Origin: CBDFKV01 sp965249035
GTDB lineage: Bacteria > Pseudomonadota > Gammaproteobacteria > Arenicellales > Poriferihabitantaceae
Assembly: GCA_965249035.1 (NCBI GenBank)
Contig: CBDFKV010000006.1
Span: 434,001 to 498,000, forward strand
Direction: 5' to 3'
Length of the DNA stretch: 64,000 bases
Under the pieces are notes generated by a model. It searched no databases. It was not told the DNA's origin and saw only the letters and a list, made by a program, of their open reading frames with translations. Both the position numbers and the translations under genes were made by a program. Below, one piece after another: positions 9,775 to 19,783 of this stretch (the stretch's first letter is position 1; every line of letters starts with the position of its first letter).

Positions 9775-10001
9775 TGCTCTGTTCCTATTTATCTAGTTAA
9801 AGTACCGTTTTACAGGGGTAATCTGGCATGAAAAATAGCCACCAATGCTAGTATCGAAAATCCCGACTCCTGCACGACTCCGCAAAAACACCGCCCTGTA
9901 CCCTTTATTCACTTACGAGAACCGCGATTATACAACTAATCTAGTGTATTTGGTAACACCCAAACCTTACAAACCGCTGTATTTCATTCGAAAAGCACAT
10001 G

Positions 10002-11222
10002 CTAAGCAAGATCACCCAAGCCAAATTCTTTGTGTAAGGTTCGCACCGCAAGTTCCGTGAATTCCTTATCAACCGTGACCGATACCTTGATCTCGGAAGT
10101 TGAAATCATTTGAATATTGATGCCCTTTTCAGACAAGGCTCTAAACATCGTGGTGGCAATCCCCGCGTGCGAGCGCATGCCGATACCGACCACCGATATC
10201 TTAGCCAAATCAGTATCTCCGACCACTGTCTCCGCGCCTAGCTTTTTAACAACAGGCGCCAATAAATCAAGGCTTTGTTGCATATCCGCGCTGTTAACCG
10301 TGAAGGTAAAGTCGGTCAAACCATCGGCACTGATGTTTTGTACGATCATGTCGACATTGATAAAAGCATCGGCAATCGGCCCAAGAATTTGATAGGCAAT
10401 GCCTGGTGTGTCAGGCACCCCACGCACAGTTACTTTTGCCTCGTCTAGCGTCGATGTAATTCCAGAAATCAGTGGTTGTTCCACGTCTTTATCCTCATCT
10501 GTAATCAAAGTGCCCGGGCCATCTTCAAACGAAGACAATACCCGCAGCGGAACATTATATTTACTCGCAAATTCGACCGAGCGTATCTGCAAAACTTTGG
10601 CACCTAGGCTCGCCAGCTCCAGCATTTCTTCAAAAGTTATTCGGTCTAAGCGATGCGCTTCCGGAACGATTCTTGGATCAGCGGTATAAACACCATCAAC
10701 ATCAGTATAGATTCGACATTCATCGGCTTTCAGCGCCGCTGCCATCGCCACTGCCGTGGTGTCTGAGCCTCCACGACCTAGCGTGGTGATATTGTTATCG
10801 GCATCAACGCCTTGAAACCCAGCTACAACTACCACCCGACCACGGGATAAATCTTTCTCTACCGCAGCGGCGTCGATATCAACAATTCGTGCCTTGCCGT
10901 GGATTTCATTGGTAAGAATTCGTACCTGCGCGCCGGTATAAGAGCGTGCATCTACACCGATATTGGCGAATGCCATGCATAATAATGCAATCGTGACTTG
11001 CTCACCGGTTGACACCAAAACGTCCATTTCGCGGGCCGGCGGATTGGCATTGAGTTGTTGCGCTAAACCAATCAGTCGATTGGTTTCTCCGCTCATGGCT
11101 GAAACCACGACTACCATTTGATTGCCTGCTGCAACCTCTTTAGCCACTTTCTGCGCTACAGCAGTAATACGCTCAATGCTACCAACTGACGTGCCGCCAT
11201 ATTTTTCGACATACAATGCCAT
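10002..11222 (-). CDS. lysC: Aspartate kinase
   Basis: Phosphorylates aspartate in the first step of Lys/Thr/Met/diaminopimelate synthesis. The kinase core starts [28 protein letters not shown] forms part of the nucleotide site, and two ACT domains make up the C-terminal 150 residues, implying allosteric control by lysine and/or threonine. I place the start at the ATG at 11222, with AGGA nine bases upstream; the TTG at 11228 would add only two residues. A 178-base gap separates it from alaS. Confidence 0.97.
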   Translation of the reverse strand: MALYVEKYGGTSVGSIERITAVAQKVAKEVAAGNQMVVVVSAMSGETNRLIGLAQQLNANPPAREMDVLVSTGEQVTIALLCMAFANIGVDARSYTGAQVRILTNEIHGKARIVDIDAAAVEKDLSRGRVVVVAGFQGVDADNNITTLGRGGSDTTAVAMAAALKADECRIYTDVDGVYTADPRIVPEAHRLDRITFEEMLELASLGAKVLQIRSVEFASKYNVPLRVLSSFEDGPGTLITDEDKDVEQPLISGITSTLDEAKVTVRGVPDTPGIAYQILGPIADAFINVDMIVQNISADGLTDFTFTVNSADMQQSLDLLAPVVKKLGAETVVGDTDLAKISVVGIGMRSHAGIATTMFRALSEKGINIQMISTSEIKVSVTVDKEFTELAVRTLHKEFGLGDLA

Positions 11223-11406
11223 CTGCAATCCTAAACTGAATTGAAATACAAAGGTGCGATCTGTGCGCCCTATCGCTCGGGCGCGAGATTAAATCACAAC
11301 TGAAGCGAATGTTAAATGGTCAAACAGAGGTAGCTTGGGGCAATCAGGCCTACGCGGACAGCACCGCATTCAATAAGATATCAGCCGTATCAATCAGCCC
11401 CAAGGT

Positions 11407-14004
11407 TTAGCCCGCCTTGGTAACCTCTGTTTTAACCGCCTGCAATGCTTTGTCCAAACTATTGACGTCCGAGCCGCCACCTTGCGCCATTTCGGCTTTA
11501 CCGCCACCACGACCACCCACAATCGGCATGACGGCTTGAATGATTTTGCCCGCGTGCAGCCACTCAGGGCCTCGTTTACCCACCGCTACAATGAGTGTCA
11601 CCTTACCCTCATGCGCCCCGCCGACCGCTACCAAGCCATCACTGACTTGGTTTTTTGCCTGATCAACCGTGGCACGCATACCCGCCACATCGGTATCGTC
11701 CTGGCGAATGGTGAGGACTTTAACGCCGTTAATCTCTTCAGCCGCATTACTACCGCCGCTGCCACCGGACATCGCCAGCTTGGACTTCAAATCTTTAACT
11801 TGTTTTTCCAACGATTTTTGCTGACTCATCAAAGTGGTTATCTTGGCAGCAAGCTCATCCGGCGCCGATTTAAGCTGCGTCGCTGCACTTTGTAGTGAAT
11901 CCAGCAGGCGATTCACCATCGCCTCAGCCGCTTGACCAGCAGCAACTTCAATCCGCCGCACCCCAGAAGCAATACCGGTTTCAGAGATCACCTTCATCAA
12001 GCCAATATCTCCGGTCCGACTGACGTGCGTACCGCCACACAGCTCCAAGGAATAGTTACCCATCTGCACCACTCGCACGGTGGTATCGTATTTTTCGCCA
12101 AATAGCGCCGCCGCACCCTTAGCCTTCGCGTCGTCCAATGCCATCTGCGTGGTCGAAACCGGCACATTGCCGCGAATCTGAGCGTTGACGATGGCTTCCA
12201 CTTCCTGTATTTGATCGGCCGTCATGGGTTCAAAATGAGAAAAGTCAAAGCGCAAGCGGCCTGGCGCCACCAAAGAACCCTTTTGCTGTACATGCTCGCC
12301 CAACACGAACTTCAAAGCCGCGTGCAATAAGTGGGTGCCTGAATGGTTGATTGCCGCACTCTGACGCGCTTCTGCATCCACTTCGGCTAATACGTCATCA
12401 CCCACCTTAAGCTGCGCAGCCATTAGCGTACCCATGTGGCCAACCACTTTATTCGCAAGATACTGCGTATCAGAGACAATAAACCTCGCTTCACCCGCAC
12501 TGATAACGCCACGATCACCCACTTGACCGCCACTCTCAGCATAAAAAGGTGATGCCTTTAAAATCACCATCGATTCGGTATCTGGCTCAATATGATCAAC
12601 CGGTTTTCCACCAACAACCAGAGCTTGAATGACGCTATCGCCCGCCAGATCCTCATAACCGCTAAAGTGGGTTCTTGGCGCATCCACATTGATTTGCGTA
12701 TCCATGCTGAATTTTTTCACCGCACGGGCCCGTTCGCGCTGCTGATTCATCGCCACTTCAAAGCCTTCGTGGTCGATTTGCTTGCCGTGCTCCCGCGCAT
12801 AATCTGCGGTTAAATCAACCGGAAAGCCAAAAGTATCATACAGCTTAAACACCACGTCACCCGGCAATCGGTCGCCTTGCAAACGTTCAAAGGCATCGTC
12901 AAGAATGGTAATGCCGTGTTCCAGCGTTTCACTGAACTTAATATTCTCCTTTTTCAGCACCCGTTCAATGGTCGTTTGCGCGGCTGCCAGTTCCGGATAT
13001 GCCTCGCCCATTTCGTGCACCAAACCCGCCACCAGTTTATGCATAAATGGCTGACGACAGCCTTGCTGATAGCCGTGACGCATGGCTCGTCTGGCGATTC
13101 TGCGCAGCACGTAACCCCGTCCTTCATTCGACGGCGTCACCCCATCAACGATTAAAAATGAACAGGCCCGAATGTGATCAGCAATCACCAACAGCGATTT
13201 ATTATCATGGGTGGCTTCCACACCTAGCACCCGCGCAGCATCACTGATCAAGTGCTCAAATAAATCAATTTCATAGTTGCTGTGTACGCCTTGCAGCACT
13301 GCAGCAATTCGCTCCAAGCCCATGCCGGTATCAACTGATGGCTTGGGTAATGGATTGAGCGTGCCGGACTCATCCCGGTTGTACTGCATAAACACCAAAT
13401 TCCAGATTTCGACGAAGCGATCACCGTCTTCTTCAGGCGTTCCCGGCGGGCCACCCGCGACATCGGGGCCGTGATCATAAAAAATCTCGCTGCACGGGCC
13501 ACATGGCCCCGTATCGCCCATCGCCCAAAAATTGTCTTTGGCGCCAATCCGCGCGACTCGATCCGCAGGTACACCAATTTCTTCAAGCCAAATTTGCTCC
13601 GCTTCATCGTCTTCTTCAAATACCGTTACCCATAGCTTATCGGCAGATAAGCCCAGCTCCTTGGTTAACAGATCCCAGGCAAAGCGAATGGCATCGTGCT
13701 TGAAATAATCGCCAAAGCTGAAATTGCCCAACATCTCAAAAAAAGTGTGATGCCGCGCGGTATAGCCAACATTTTCTAAATCATTGTGCTTGCCACCGGC
13801 CCGTACGCAGCGCTGAGAGGTAACCGCACGCACATAATCCCGCTGCTCCAATCCCAGAAACGTGTCTTTAAATTGCACCATACCCGCGTTGGTAAACAAC
13901 AGCGTTGGATCATCGCCCGGAATCAGCGGGCTGCTGGCTACAATTTCATGCTCATGGCGATTGAAATAGTCGAGGAATTTTTGGCGAATTTCAGTGGTTT
14001 TCAT
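11407..14004 (-). CDS. alaS: Alanyl-tRNA synthetase
   Basis: Charges tRNA-Ala and edits mischarged Ser/Gly. The 865-residue length is typical. The class II core (residues 1-240) contains RHHTFFEMLGNFSFGDYFK and TGMGLERIAAV. The editing domain has NHSGTHLLHAAL and CGGTHV, and the C-terminal region has a coiled coil and a GGRGGGKAEMAQGGG glycine-rich domain. It begins 16 bases after the recX stop, so recA-recX-alaS is probably one transcriptional series. Confidence 0.98.
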   Translation of the reverse strand: MKTTEIRQKFLDYFNRHEHEIVASSPLIPGDDPTLLFTNAGMVQFKDTFLGLEQRDYVRAVTSQRCVRAGGKHNDLENVGYTARHHTFFEMLGNFSFGDYFKHDAIRFAWDLLTKELGLSADKLWVTVFEEDDEAEQIWLEEIGVPADRVARIGAKDNFWAMGDTGPCGPCSEIFYDHGPDVAGGPPGTPEEDGDRFVEIWNLVFMQYNRDESGTLNPLPKPSVDTGMGLERIAAVLQGVHSNYEIDLFEHLISDAARVLGVEATHDNKSLLVIADHIRACSFLIVDGVTPSNEGRGYVLRRIARRAMRHGYQQGCRQPFMHKLVAGLVHEMGEAYPELAAAQTTIERVLKKENIKFSETLEHGITILDDAFERLQGDRLPGDVVFKLYDTFGFPVDLTADYAREHGKQIDHEGFEVAMNQQRERARAVKKFSMDTQINVDAPRTHFSGYEDLAGDSVIQALVVGGKPVDHIEPDTESMVILKASPFYAESGGQVGDRGVISAGEARFIVSDTQYLANKVVGHMGTLMAAQLKVGDDVLAEVDAEARQSAAINHSGTHLLHAALKFVLGEHVQQKGSLVAPGRLRFDFSHFEPMTADQIQEVEAIVNAQIRGNVPVSTTQMALDDAKAKGAAALFGEKYDTTVRVVQMGNYSLELCGGTHVSRTGDIGLMKVISETGIASGVRRIEVAAGQAAEAMVNRLLDSLQSAATQLKSAPDELAAKITTLMSQQKSLEKQVKDLKSKLAMSGGSGGSNAAEEINGVKVLTIRQDDTDVAGMRATVDQAKNQVSDGLVAVGGAHEGKVTLIVAVGKRGPEWLHAGKIIQAVMPIVGGRGGGKAEMAQGGGSDVNSLDKALQAVKTEVTKAG

Positions 14005-14020
14005 AGTTTCTTTAGGTTGC

Positions 14021-14476
14021 TTATAGCCGTTTTACAGCACAATTTATTTCATCTGACCCAAAGCCACGGCTTTGTAAAAATCGTGCCTGTTTAGCCCAGT
14101 CTTTATAATTTTTGGGTTGGCTGACGCCAAACTTCTTTTCTCTCACTTCTACGGCCCGACTAGCCCATTCACCCTCATATGCCGCCATTGCCTGCTCAAT
14201 AATTTCTGGTGTCAGATGGTGCTGATTCAACTCATAATTAACGCGGACTGGCCCAAAGCCACGACGATATTTAGAGCGACACAGCTGCTCGGCAAAGCGC
14301 TCATCATTAACCAAACCATCACTGTGTAGCTGGGTCATCACGGCCGCCGCCACCTCTGCATCAGTTGCCGCATGGGTTAGTTTTCGACGCAGTTCGTGCA
14401 CACTGTGCTCGCGCCGCGCCAACGCATCTAAGGCTTTATTCCAGAGCTTGGCGTACTCAGCAGGCTGTTTCACCAA
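14021..14476 (-). CDS. recX: Regulatory protein RecX
   Basis: Small helical modulator that binds RecA filaments. The 151 residues show three-helix repeats with the family pattern LARREHSVHELRRKL, VNDERFAEQLCRSKYRRGFGPVRVNYEL and SRGFGSDEINCAVKRL. It begins nine bases after the recA stop, which supports both identity and cotranscription. Confidence 0.95.
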   Translation of the reverse strand: MVKQPAEYAKLWNKALDALARREHSVHELRRKLTHAATDAEVAAAVMTQLHSDGLVNDERFAEQLCRSKYRRGFGPVRVNYELNQHHLTPEIIEQAMAAYEGEWASRAVEVREKKFGVSQPKNYKDWAKQARFLQSRGFGSDEINCAVKRL

Positions 14477-14485
14477 TGAGTAGCC

Positions 14486-15532
14486 CTATTCGTCCTCATC
14501 CGAAGCTTCGACTACAGGCGCTTCTGGCTTATCCAGGCCGCGTGCTTCACGGATTTTTCCTTCCAGCTCTGCGGACACTTCAGGATTATCTTTCAAATAT
14601 TGGCGCACATTATCACGCCCTTGGCCGACTCGCTCGGTGCCATAGCTATACCAAGCACCTGCCTTTTGCATAAAGCCTTCTTCCACTCCAATATCGATCA
14701 ACTCACCTTCTTTGGAGACACCTTCGTTATACAATATATCGAACTCTGCTTGCCGAAATGGCGGAGCAATTTTATTCTTCACCACTTTAACGCGGGTTTG
14801 GTTGCCAACAATTTCATCGCCCTTTTTAACCGCACCAATTCGTCGAATATCAAGACGCACGGAGGCGTAAAACTTGAGGGCATTTCCGCCACTGGTGGTT
14901 TCGGGGCTGCCGAACATCACGCCTATTTTCATCCGAATTTGATTGATAAAAATCACCATCGTATTCGAGCGCTGGATATTTGCAGTCAGTTTACGCAAGG
15001 CTTGTGACATCAAACGCGCCTGCAAGCCCACGTGGGTATCACCCATATCGCCCTCGATTTCGGCTTTGGGCGTAAGTGCTGCCACTGAGTCAATAACCAC
15101 TATATCTACCGCGCCGGAACGTACCAGCATATCGGTAATTTCCAGTGCTTGCTCGCCGGTATCAGGCTGTGATACCAACAAATCATCCAGATTCACTCCT
15201 AGCTTTTCTGCATAACTCGGATCAAGCGCGTGCTCGGCATCTACAAACGCAGCAGTACCACCCACTTTCTGTACTTCAGCGATGGTTGAAAGCGTCAGTG
15301 TGGTTTTACCCGAGGATTCTGGCCCATAGATTTCAATCACCCGTCCACGCGGCAAACCGCCGATGCCAAGCGCTAAATCTAGGCCTAACGAACCGGTTGA
15401 ATAAGCTTCAATATTTTGTGCGGCGCGATCATCACCCAGGCGCATCACTGAGCCCTTGCCAAACTGACGCTCAATTTGCCCTAGTGCAGCTTCTAATGCT
15501 TTTGCCCGATTGGCGTCCTTATTTTTGGTCAC
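14486..15532 (-). CDS. recA: Recombinase RecA
   Basis: ATP-dependent strand-exchange protein and co-protease for LexA. The 348 residues include the Walker A GPESSGKT at 70-77, VDAEHALDP, Walker [11 protein letters not shown] and the loop [21 protein letters not shown]. The tail is acidic, as usual. In the 122 bases upstream I found no match to the E. coli LexA operator CTGT-N8-ACAG. Confidence 0.99.
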   Translation of the reverse strand: MTKNKDANRAKALEAALGQIERQFGKGSVMRLGDDRAAQNIEAYSTGSLGLDLALGIGGLPRGRVIEIYGPESSGKTTLTLSTIAEVQKVGGTAAFVDAEHALDPSYAEKLGVNLDDLLVSQPDTGEQALEITDMLVRSGAVDIVVIDSVAALTPKAEIEGDMGDTHVGLQARLMSQALRKLTANIQRSNTMVIFINQIRMKIGVMFGSPETTSGGNALKFYASVRLDIRRIGAVKKGDEIVGNQTRVKVVKNKIAPPFRQAEFDILYNEGVSKEGELIDIGVEEGFMQKAGAWYSYGTERVGQGRDNVRQYLKDNPEVSAELEGKIREARGLDKPEAPVVEASDEDE

Positions 15533-15654
15533 AGAATATCCTCATCTTTGGCTGTTCGATTACTGGTTAGTTACTGCTGCTAATTATCACATAAGCTACC
15601 GGGCTTGGGCAGTCATTAATAAAAAACGGCTTACCCCTGTGAATACTTTACGGG

Positions 15655-16098
15655 CTATTCCCTATCGTGCGCGAAAATTCGGCCACTGAACTCAACCGCA
15701 GGGTGGCCATCCGCTTCAATAGAGACGTCAATCGTTATCGAGGCATGCCCTTGGCTTTGCAATTGCTCAATAAATACGGCTTCACTAGCAGACTTTGGCC
15801 ACTGCGCAATCGCTTCGAACCAGTCCAAACGCACCGGCGCCAAATACCGGATTTGGCTTTCCGCCACGCCCAAATCAGCCTCAACCTCAGCTTCACGACA
15901 GATCAAAGAAGCCGTGGCCCAAGCGGTTAGCGTACATAAGCTAGCCAACGTGCCTCCGAAAGCCGACTGTTTATCGTTGATATTCGGTGCCAACGGTGCT
16001 CGCAAACTCAAGCTGGTTTCTGTGCGCGTGCCTGCGCTGATTCTCATCACTTCGGTAATCGGCACAGTACGATGCAGATAATCGACCAATTGTTGCAT
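15655..16098 (-). CDS. YiiD_C-type thioesterase-like hot-dog protein
   Basis: A 147-residue protein with the hot-dog-fold pattern of the YiiD C-terminal thioesterase-like family: SLSLRAPLAPNINDKQSAFGGTLASL near residues 30-55, then IRYLAPVR, and alternating beta strands to the end. The substrate is unknown; acyl-CoA or acyl-ACP is plausible for the fold. It lies upstream of recA on the same strand with a 122-base gap, so it may have its own promoter. In many relatives pncC occupies this place. Confidence 0.75.
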   Translation of the reverse strand: MQQLVDYLHRTVPITEVMRISAGTRTETSLSLRAPLAPNINDKQSAFGGTLASLCTLTAWATASLICREAEVEADLGVAESQIRYLAPVRLDWFEAIAQWPKSASEAVFIEQLQSQGHASITIDVSIEADGHPAVEFSGRIFAHDRE

Positions 16099-16156
16099 TA
16101 CGTCACTCGTCCATTACAATCGCCGCAGTCTACCGCAAAACTTCCCGCCTCTGCTT

Positions 16157-16822
16157 ATGGATGTCATCACTGCAATTCGCCAACGTAAATCGGTTCGTGC
16201 CTTTACCGAACAAGCGGTCGAAACCGAAACCATTAAACAGCTATTGGATATTGCCAGATGCTCACCTTCGGGCGCGAACACGCAGCCGTGGCAAGTGCTC
16301 GTTGTTACTGGCGACGCCAAACAGCAATTACAGACGGCCATCGAAACGGCATTCCGGTCAGGGGTTGATAGCAATATTGGCTATCACTATTACCCTGACA
16401 CTTGGATCGAACCTTACCTGGGCCGGCGACGCGATTGCGGCATGCAAATGTATGCTGCCTTAGGCATTCAGCGCGGTGACCGAGAGCGTCGTCGAGAGCA
16501 ATGGATTAATAATTACCGTACTTTTGACGCACCGGTGATGCTGTTGTTTTACATTAACCCGGCGATGGAAAAAGGCTCGTATATGGATTACGGCATGTTT
16601 TTACAAACCGTGATGCTGACAGCCAAAGGCCTGGGTCTCGCAACTTGCCCACAGGCTGCACTGGCAGAATATCCCGACATCGTCAGAGAAATATTAGGTG
16701 TGGACAATGATCAGCTACTGCTGTGCGGCATGGCCTTGGGTTATGAAGATACCGAGGCGGCGGTCAACCACTATCGTACACCACGCGAAGCGGTAGATAG
16801 CTTTTGCCAATTCTTCGAATAA
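16157..16822 (+). CDS. Nitroreductase-family flavoprotein
   Basis: FMN-dependent oxidoreductase of 221 residues. The N-terminal IRQRKSVRAFTEQ and CSPSGANTQPWQVLVV are the FMN and dimer-contact motifs of the NfsB/nitroreductase fold; the later LGLATCPQAAL and LLCGMALGYED are also typical. The physiological substrate cannot be read from sequence (quinones, nitroaromatics or enones occur in the family). It stands alone, divergent from the thioesterase-like gene and convergent with the CAP gene. Confidence 0.9.
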   Translation: MDVITAIRQRKSVRAFTEQAVETETIKQLLDIARCSPSGANTQPWQVLVVTGDAKQQLQTAIETAFRSGVDSNIGYHYYPDTWIEPYLGRRRDCGMQMYAALGIQRGDRERRREQWINNYRTFDAPVMLLFYINPAMEKGSYMDYGMFLQTVMLTAKGLGLATCPQAALAEYPDIVREILGVDNDQLLLCGMALGYEDTEAAVNHYRTPREAVDSFCQFFE

Positions 16823-16850
16823 GCTAGCTGATGGTCAAATGCAACAAAGG

Positions 16851-18509
16851 CTATCCACAAGCATTGATGGTAATCTGCCGATTATTCTTGCCGATCAACT
16901 GCGCAGCCTGGCAGTGATCTGATTTTACTCGCAATTTAATCGTTTGCGGATCAATCAGTTTGACTTCAACCGTAGCGTCTGATCGATGCGATAACCGCAC
17001 TTCGGTAAATGGCTCTAGGTCGATGTCTGAGTGTCTTTGATACACAGCAAACCATTGATTCAAGGGTGTATTAATCGCTTTTGTGCCGACGTCGATGGTA
17101 ATCATGGGCACCCCAAGTTCGGCAGTCGTAAAGTCGGTATATATGTGTTCGAGCTGGTTATTAACCAACGCGCTGATCGCCACTCGATAATGCGTCGCCC
17201 ACTGCAAGCGCTGGACCGGGAACCAGGCGAATTCACGCAACGTAAATTGATGGTTAATGTCAGAATATTGATCAATCTGACGGATCGGCTCGACCGCTTG
17301 CCAATAAGCAGGCCGCTGCTTTGTTGCGGGTACTCGCTGTTCGAGTTGGAATTGATTGATGATCACTGATTCCACCACGCCTGGATTGAACTGCAAGGAA
17401 ATCGGATAACCAGTGACCGGTAAATCCGGTGTTGGGTGTGGATGCTCATTGAAAAAAGCGGGTGGGATATTGGAGCCGCCGCTAGCAGGCCAAATGACAA
17501 ATCCAGGGTTTTGTGCCCACCGCTTTGCGTTCAGCTCCTCAAGATACTCAAGCCGTATCTTAGCCTTATTCCAGCAAATCGATTGATAATGACCCGAATC
17601 CTGATAGCTGGCTGTTGCCGGTAGATCAGCACAGAAAGACTCAAACCACGGCGCGTGAAATCGCTGACCCGGCACCCCACACAGCATGTAATACCGACCA
17701 TCACCTCGATAACGCGCAGCCGTGGGTGGATTTGCACACAAGGTATCATACCAGCGCGCGTTAACTCGCTTGGCACCACTACGGCTCTGCCGACATAACT
17801 CATAGTATTTACCACCTCCTGAAAACTCTGCAGCCTGTGGGAGTTGCGCACATACCGACGCCATATAATCCGCATCAATCAATGTACCATTAGGACACCC
17901 TTCAGGATGCGGCGCTGAAAATAAGGCACCAACAGGTGGCTGCGTACAAATGGCGTCAATCTGTGACTGAATAATCAAGCGCCCATTGCAGTTGGCGGCC
18001 TTTTTCAATTTTGCTTGCTCTGGCTGCTGAACACAAGTTAGCGAGAAATCGCGGCGGCCCATATTATAGACATAACGCTGGTCTTCATCGGCAGTACCGA
18101 TTTCATCGATATCAAAATCCAGAAAACCAAAACGGTGATAAATCGCCGTCATCAAGCTGCCTACCGACGCCTTAGTGTCGGCGTTGCCGATACTGACGTT
18201 CTCGGTCACAAACTGATGGGGGTAAGTAACAAAACGGCCACGGTTGCCCGGTGATTTCCCGGTAAACCCGGGTAAGCCGGACACCTCATCGTGCCCCGAT
18301 TGACTGCTATATTGCTGTAGGGAAAAATGGTCCGCCAGATAACTTGCGTGATTTGCAGCGGCATTGGTCAAGGCTTTGGATTTTTGCAGCGTGGTCATAC
18401 CTGCTTCAGCCCGAATTCGATTCACTTCCGCTACTGCATCCGCGCTAGCTGCTGGCGTTGCGCCCAAAGCCAGAGCAAGAGTCAGCCAGACTAACCGAAC
18501 TCTGCTCAT
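16851..18509 (-). CDS. Secreted CAP/SCP-domain protein with four cysteine repeats
   Basis: A 552-residue exported protein. A signal peptide (residues 1-23, ending ATPAASA) precedes a CAP/SCP domain of about 140 residues; candidate cavity residues are H54, E103 (TENVSIG) and H125. Residues 184-313 then carry four units of about 32-38 residues, each with two cysteines 17-19 apart: C188/C205, C220/C239, C258/C277 and C293/C312. Their shared pattern is C-A-x2-P-x-A-A-x-Y-x-G-x-G-x-Y-Y-x-L-C. The last 230 residues are beta-rich with no family I recognise. It begins 12 bases after tatD and appears to end that operon. CAP proteins act outside the cytoplasm, but this one's role is unknown. Confidence 0.8.
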   Translation of the reverse strand: MSRVRLVWLTLALALGATPAASADAVAEVNRIRAEAGMTTLQKSKALTNAAANHASYLADHFSLQQYSSQSGHDEVSGLPGFTGKSPGNRGRFVTYPHQFVTENVSIGNADTKASVGSLMTAIYHRFGFLDFDIDEIGTADEDQRYVYNMGRRDFSLTCVQQPEQAKLKKAANCNGRLIIQSQIDAICTQPPVGALFSAPHPEGCPNGTLIDADYMASVCAQLPQAAEFSGGGKYYELCRQSRSGAKRVNARWYDTLCANPPTAARYRGDGRYYMLCGVPGQRFHAPWFESFCADLPATASYQDSGHYQSICWNKAKIRLEYLEELNAKRWAQNPGFVIWPASGGSNIPPAFFNEHPHPTPDLPVTGYPISLQFNPGVVESVIINQFQLEQRVPATKQRPAYWQAVEPIRQIDQYSDINHQFTLREFAWFPVQRLQWATHYRVAISALVNNQLEHIYTDFTTAELGVPMITIDVGTKAINTPLNQWFAVYQRHSDIDLEPFTEVRLSHRSDATVEVKLIDPQTIKLRVKSDHCQAAQLIGKNNRQITINACG

Positions 18510-18521
18510 GCTAGCGACTAT

Positions 18522-19313
18522 TCACACTGCTGATTGGGCCGGTGCACTGGCGTGTTTAAACAGGCGATAAAAATTGGCACTGGTGGTTTCGGCAATTGTC
18601 GCCAGCGACTGCCCCCGAAGTTCGGCGACAAACTCCGCCGTATGACGCACAAAAGCAGGCTGGTTCGGTTTACCACGCATGGGTGCTGGCGCCAGATACG
18701 GCGCATCGGTTTCTACCAAAATCCTATCAGCCGGCGCTTTGCGCGCCACTTCCTGCAAGGTTTTAGCGCTGTTAAAAGTCACGATACCGGAAAATGACAG
18801 ATAAAAGCCCAAGTCCAAGGCCTGCTTCGCCACTTCCCAATCTTCGGCAAAGCAATGCATTACCGCTCCACACTGCTCGGCCCCATTGTCACGCAGCATA
18901 CACAGGGTATCGTCAGCGGCAGAGCGGGTATGAATAATCAGTGGCTTATCGCAGCGTTTCGCGGCATCAATATGACGAATAAAACGCTGGTGCTGCCAAT
19001 CAAGGTCGCCTTCACTGCGAAAATAATCCAACCCCGTTTCACCGATAGCGATCACTTTTGGATGCTTGGCCAATCCAAGTAATTCTGTGACGCTGGGTTC
19101 GTGCACATCCTGATGGTTTGGATGAACCCCTACCGACGCATAAATATGTTCGTGTTCAACGGCAATTTTCAATACCTCCGGGTAGGTTTCAATATCAACC
19201 GATACGCACAGGATAGTATCGACACCCGCCTCAGCTGATCGCTCTAATACCGCGGGCAAATCGTCACCCATCGGTTCAAAGTTAAGGTGACAATGTGAGT
19301 CTATTAATCCCAT
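18522..19313 (-). CDS. ycfH: TatD-family metal-dependent hydrolase (YcfH-like)
   Basis: A 263-residue TIM-barrel metallohydrolase of the TatD DNase family. Metal-site motifs are DSHCHLNF at the N-terminus, AIGETGLDYF, PLIIHTRSA, MHCF and LVETDAPYLAP. Its place after holB and pilZ matches E. coli ycfH rather than tatD in the Tat operon. Family members are 3'-5' nucleases or deacylases; the specific substrate is not known. Confidence 0.95.
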   Translation of the reverse strand: MGLIDSHCHLNFEPMGDDLPAVLERSAEAGVDTILCVSVDIETYPEVLKIAVEHEHIYASVGVHPNHQDVHEPSVTELLGLAKHPKVIAIGETGLDYFRSEGDLDWQHQRFIRHIDAAKRCDKPLIIHTRSAADDTLCMLRDNGAEQCGAVMHCFAEDWEVAKQALDLGFYLSFSGIVTFNSAKTLQEVARKAPADRILVETDAPYLAPAPMRGKPNQPAFVRHTAEFVAELRGQSLATIAETTSANFYRLFKHASAPAQSAV

Positions 19314-19375
19314 TTCTTTCGCTGCTCTCTATCCACTGGTTGCGACTGGTCAAATTCCAACCAGACTATTATTCC

Positions 19376-19726
19376 TTATGCCGTGTAAGTCGGTTCATCG
19401 CTTGTCAAACGTTTCCCCAGCATGGCGATAATACGCTGCGATAGCGCCTTACCACTGTCGTCGATAAAGTGCACCCCAACGCCTCGCTTCATGCCGCCCT
19501 GCGCAGCACCAGGTGTGATCCAGGCCACTGCACCTTGTACCGGTTTTTTCTCGTCAGAATCGGGTAAAGAAACCACCATAACCACTTGTTGCCCCATTAA
19601 AAATGGCTTTGACGTTTCCACGAACAATCCGCCGTTATCCAAAAAAGGCATGAACGATTTGTACAAATGGTCTTGGTCGCGTATCAGCAACGGAATCACT
19701 TCCGGACGTTTATTGTTGGGACTCAC
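19376..19726 (-). CDS. pilZ: PilZ-domain type IV pilus protein
   Basis: A 116-residue PilZ protein of the kind found between holB and tatD in pilus-bearing gammaproteobacteria, where it is required for type IV pilus assembly. The family fold is seen in FLDNGGLFVET, MVVSLPDSDEKKPVQGAVAWITP and GVGVHFID. The N-terminus lacks an obvious RxxxR c-di-GMP motif, as in stand-alone PilZ proteins that do not bind the nucleotide. No pilus structural genes are in the window. Confidence 0.88.
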   Translation of the reverse strand: MSPNNKRPEVIPLLIRDQDHLYKSFMPFLDNGGLFVETSKPFLMGQQVVMVVSLPDSDEKKPVQGAVAWITPGAAQGGMKRGVGVHFIDDSGKALSQRIIAMLGKRLTSDEPTYTA

Positions 19727-19783
19727 CGCTGGTTTGGCTCCTGATCAAATAACTGGGTCATGTATCTGGGTCATGGCTGAATT

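Noticed and set aside
11334..11404. Interrupted inverted repeat cttggggc ... gccccaag between alaS and lysC
   Set aside because: The arms are 55 bases apart with no T-run; too weak to call a terminator or operator.
11482..11895. 137-residue plus-strand reading frame opposite alaS
   Set aside because: It lies wholly inside alaS, whose motifs are conserved; no ribosome site or recognisable domain.
14600..15007. 135-residue plus-strand reading frame opposite recA
   Set aside because: Shadow of recA coding sequence; no domain and no independent start signal.
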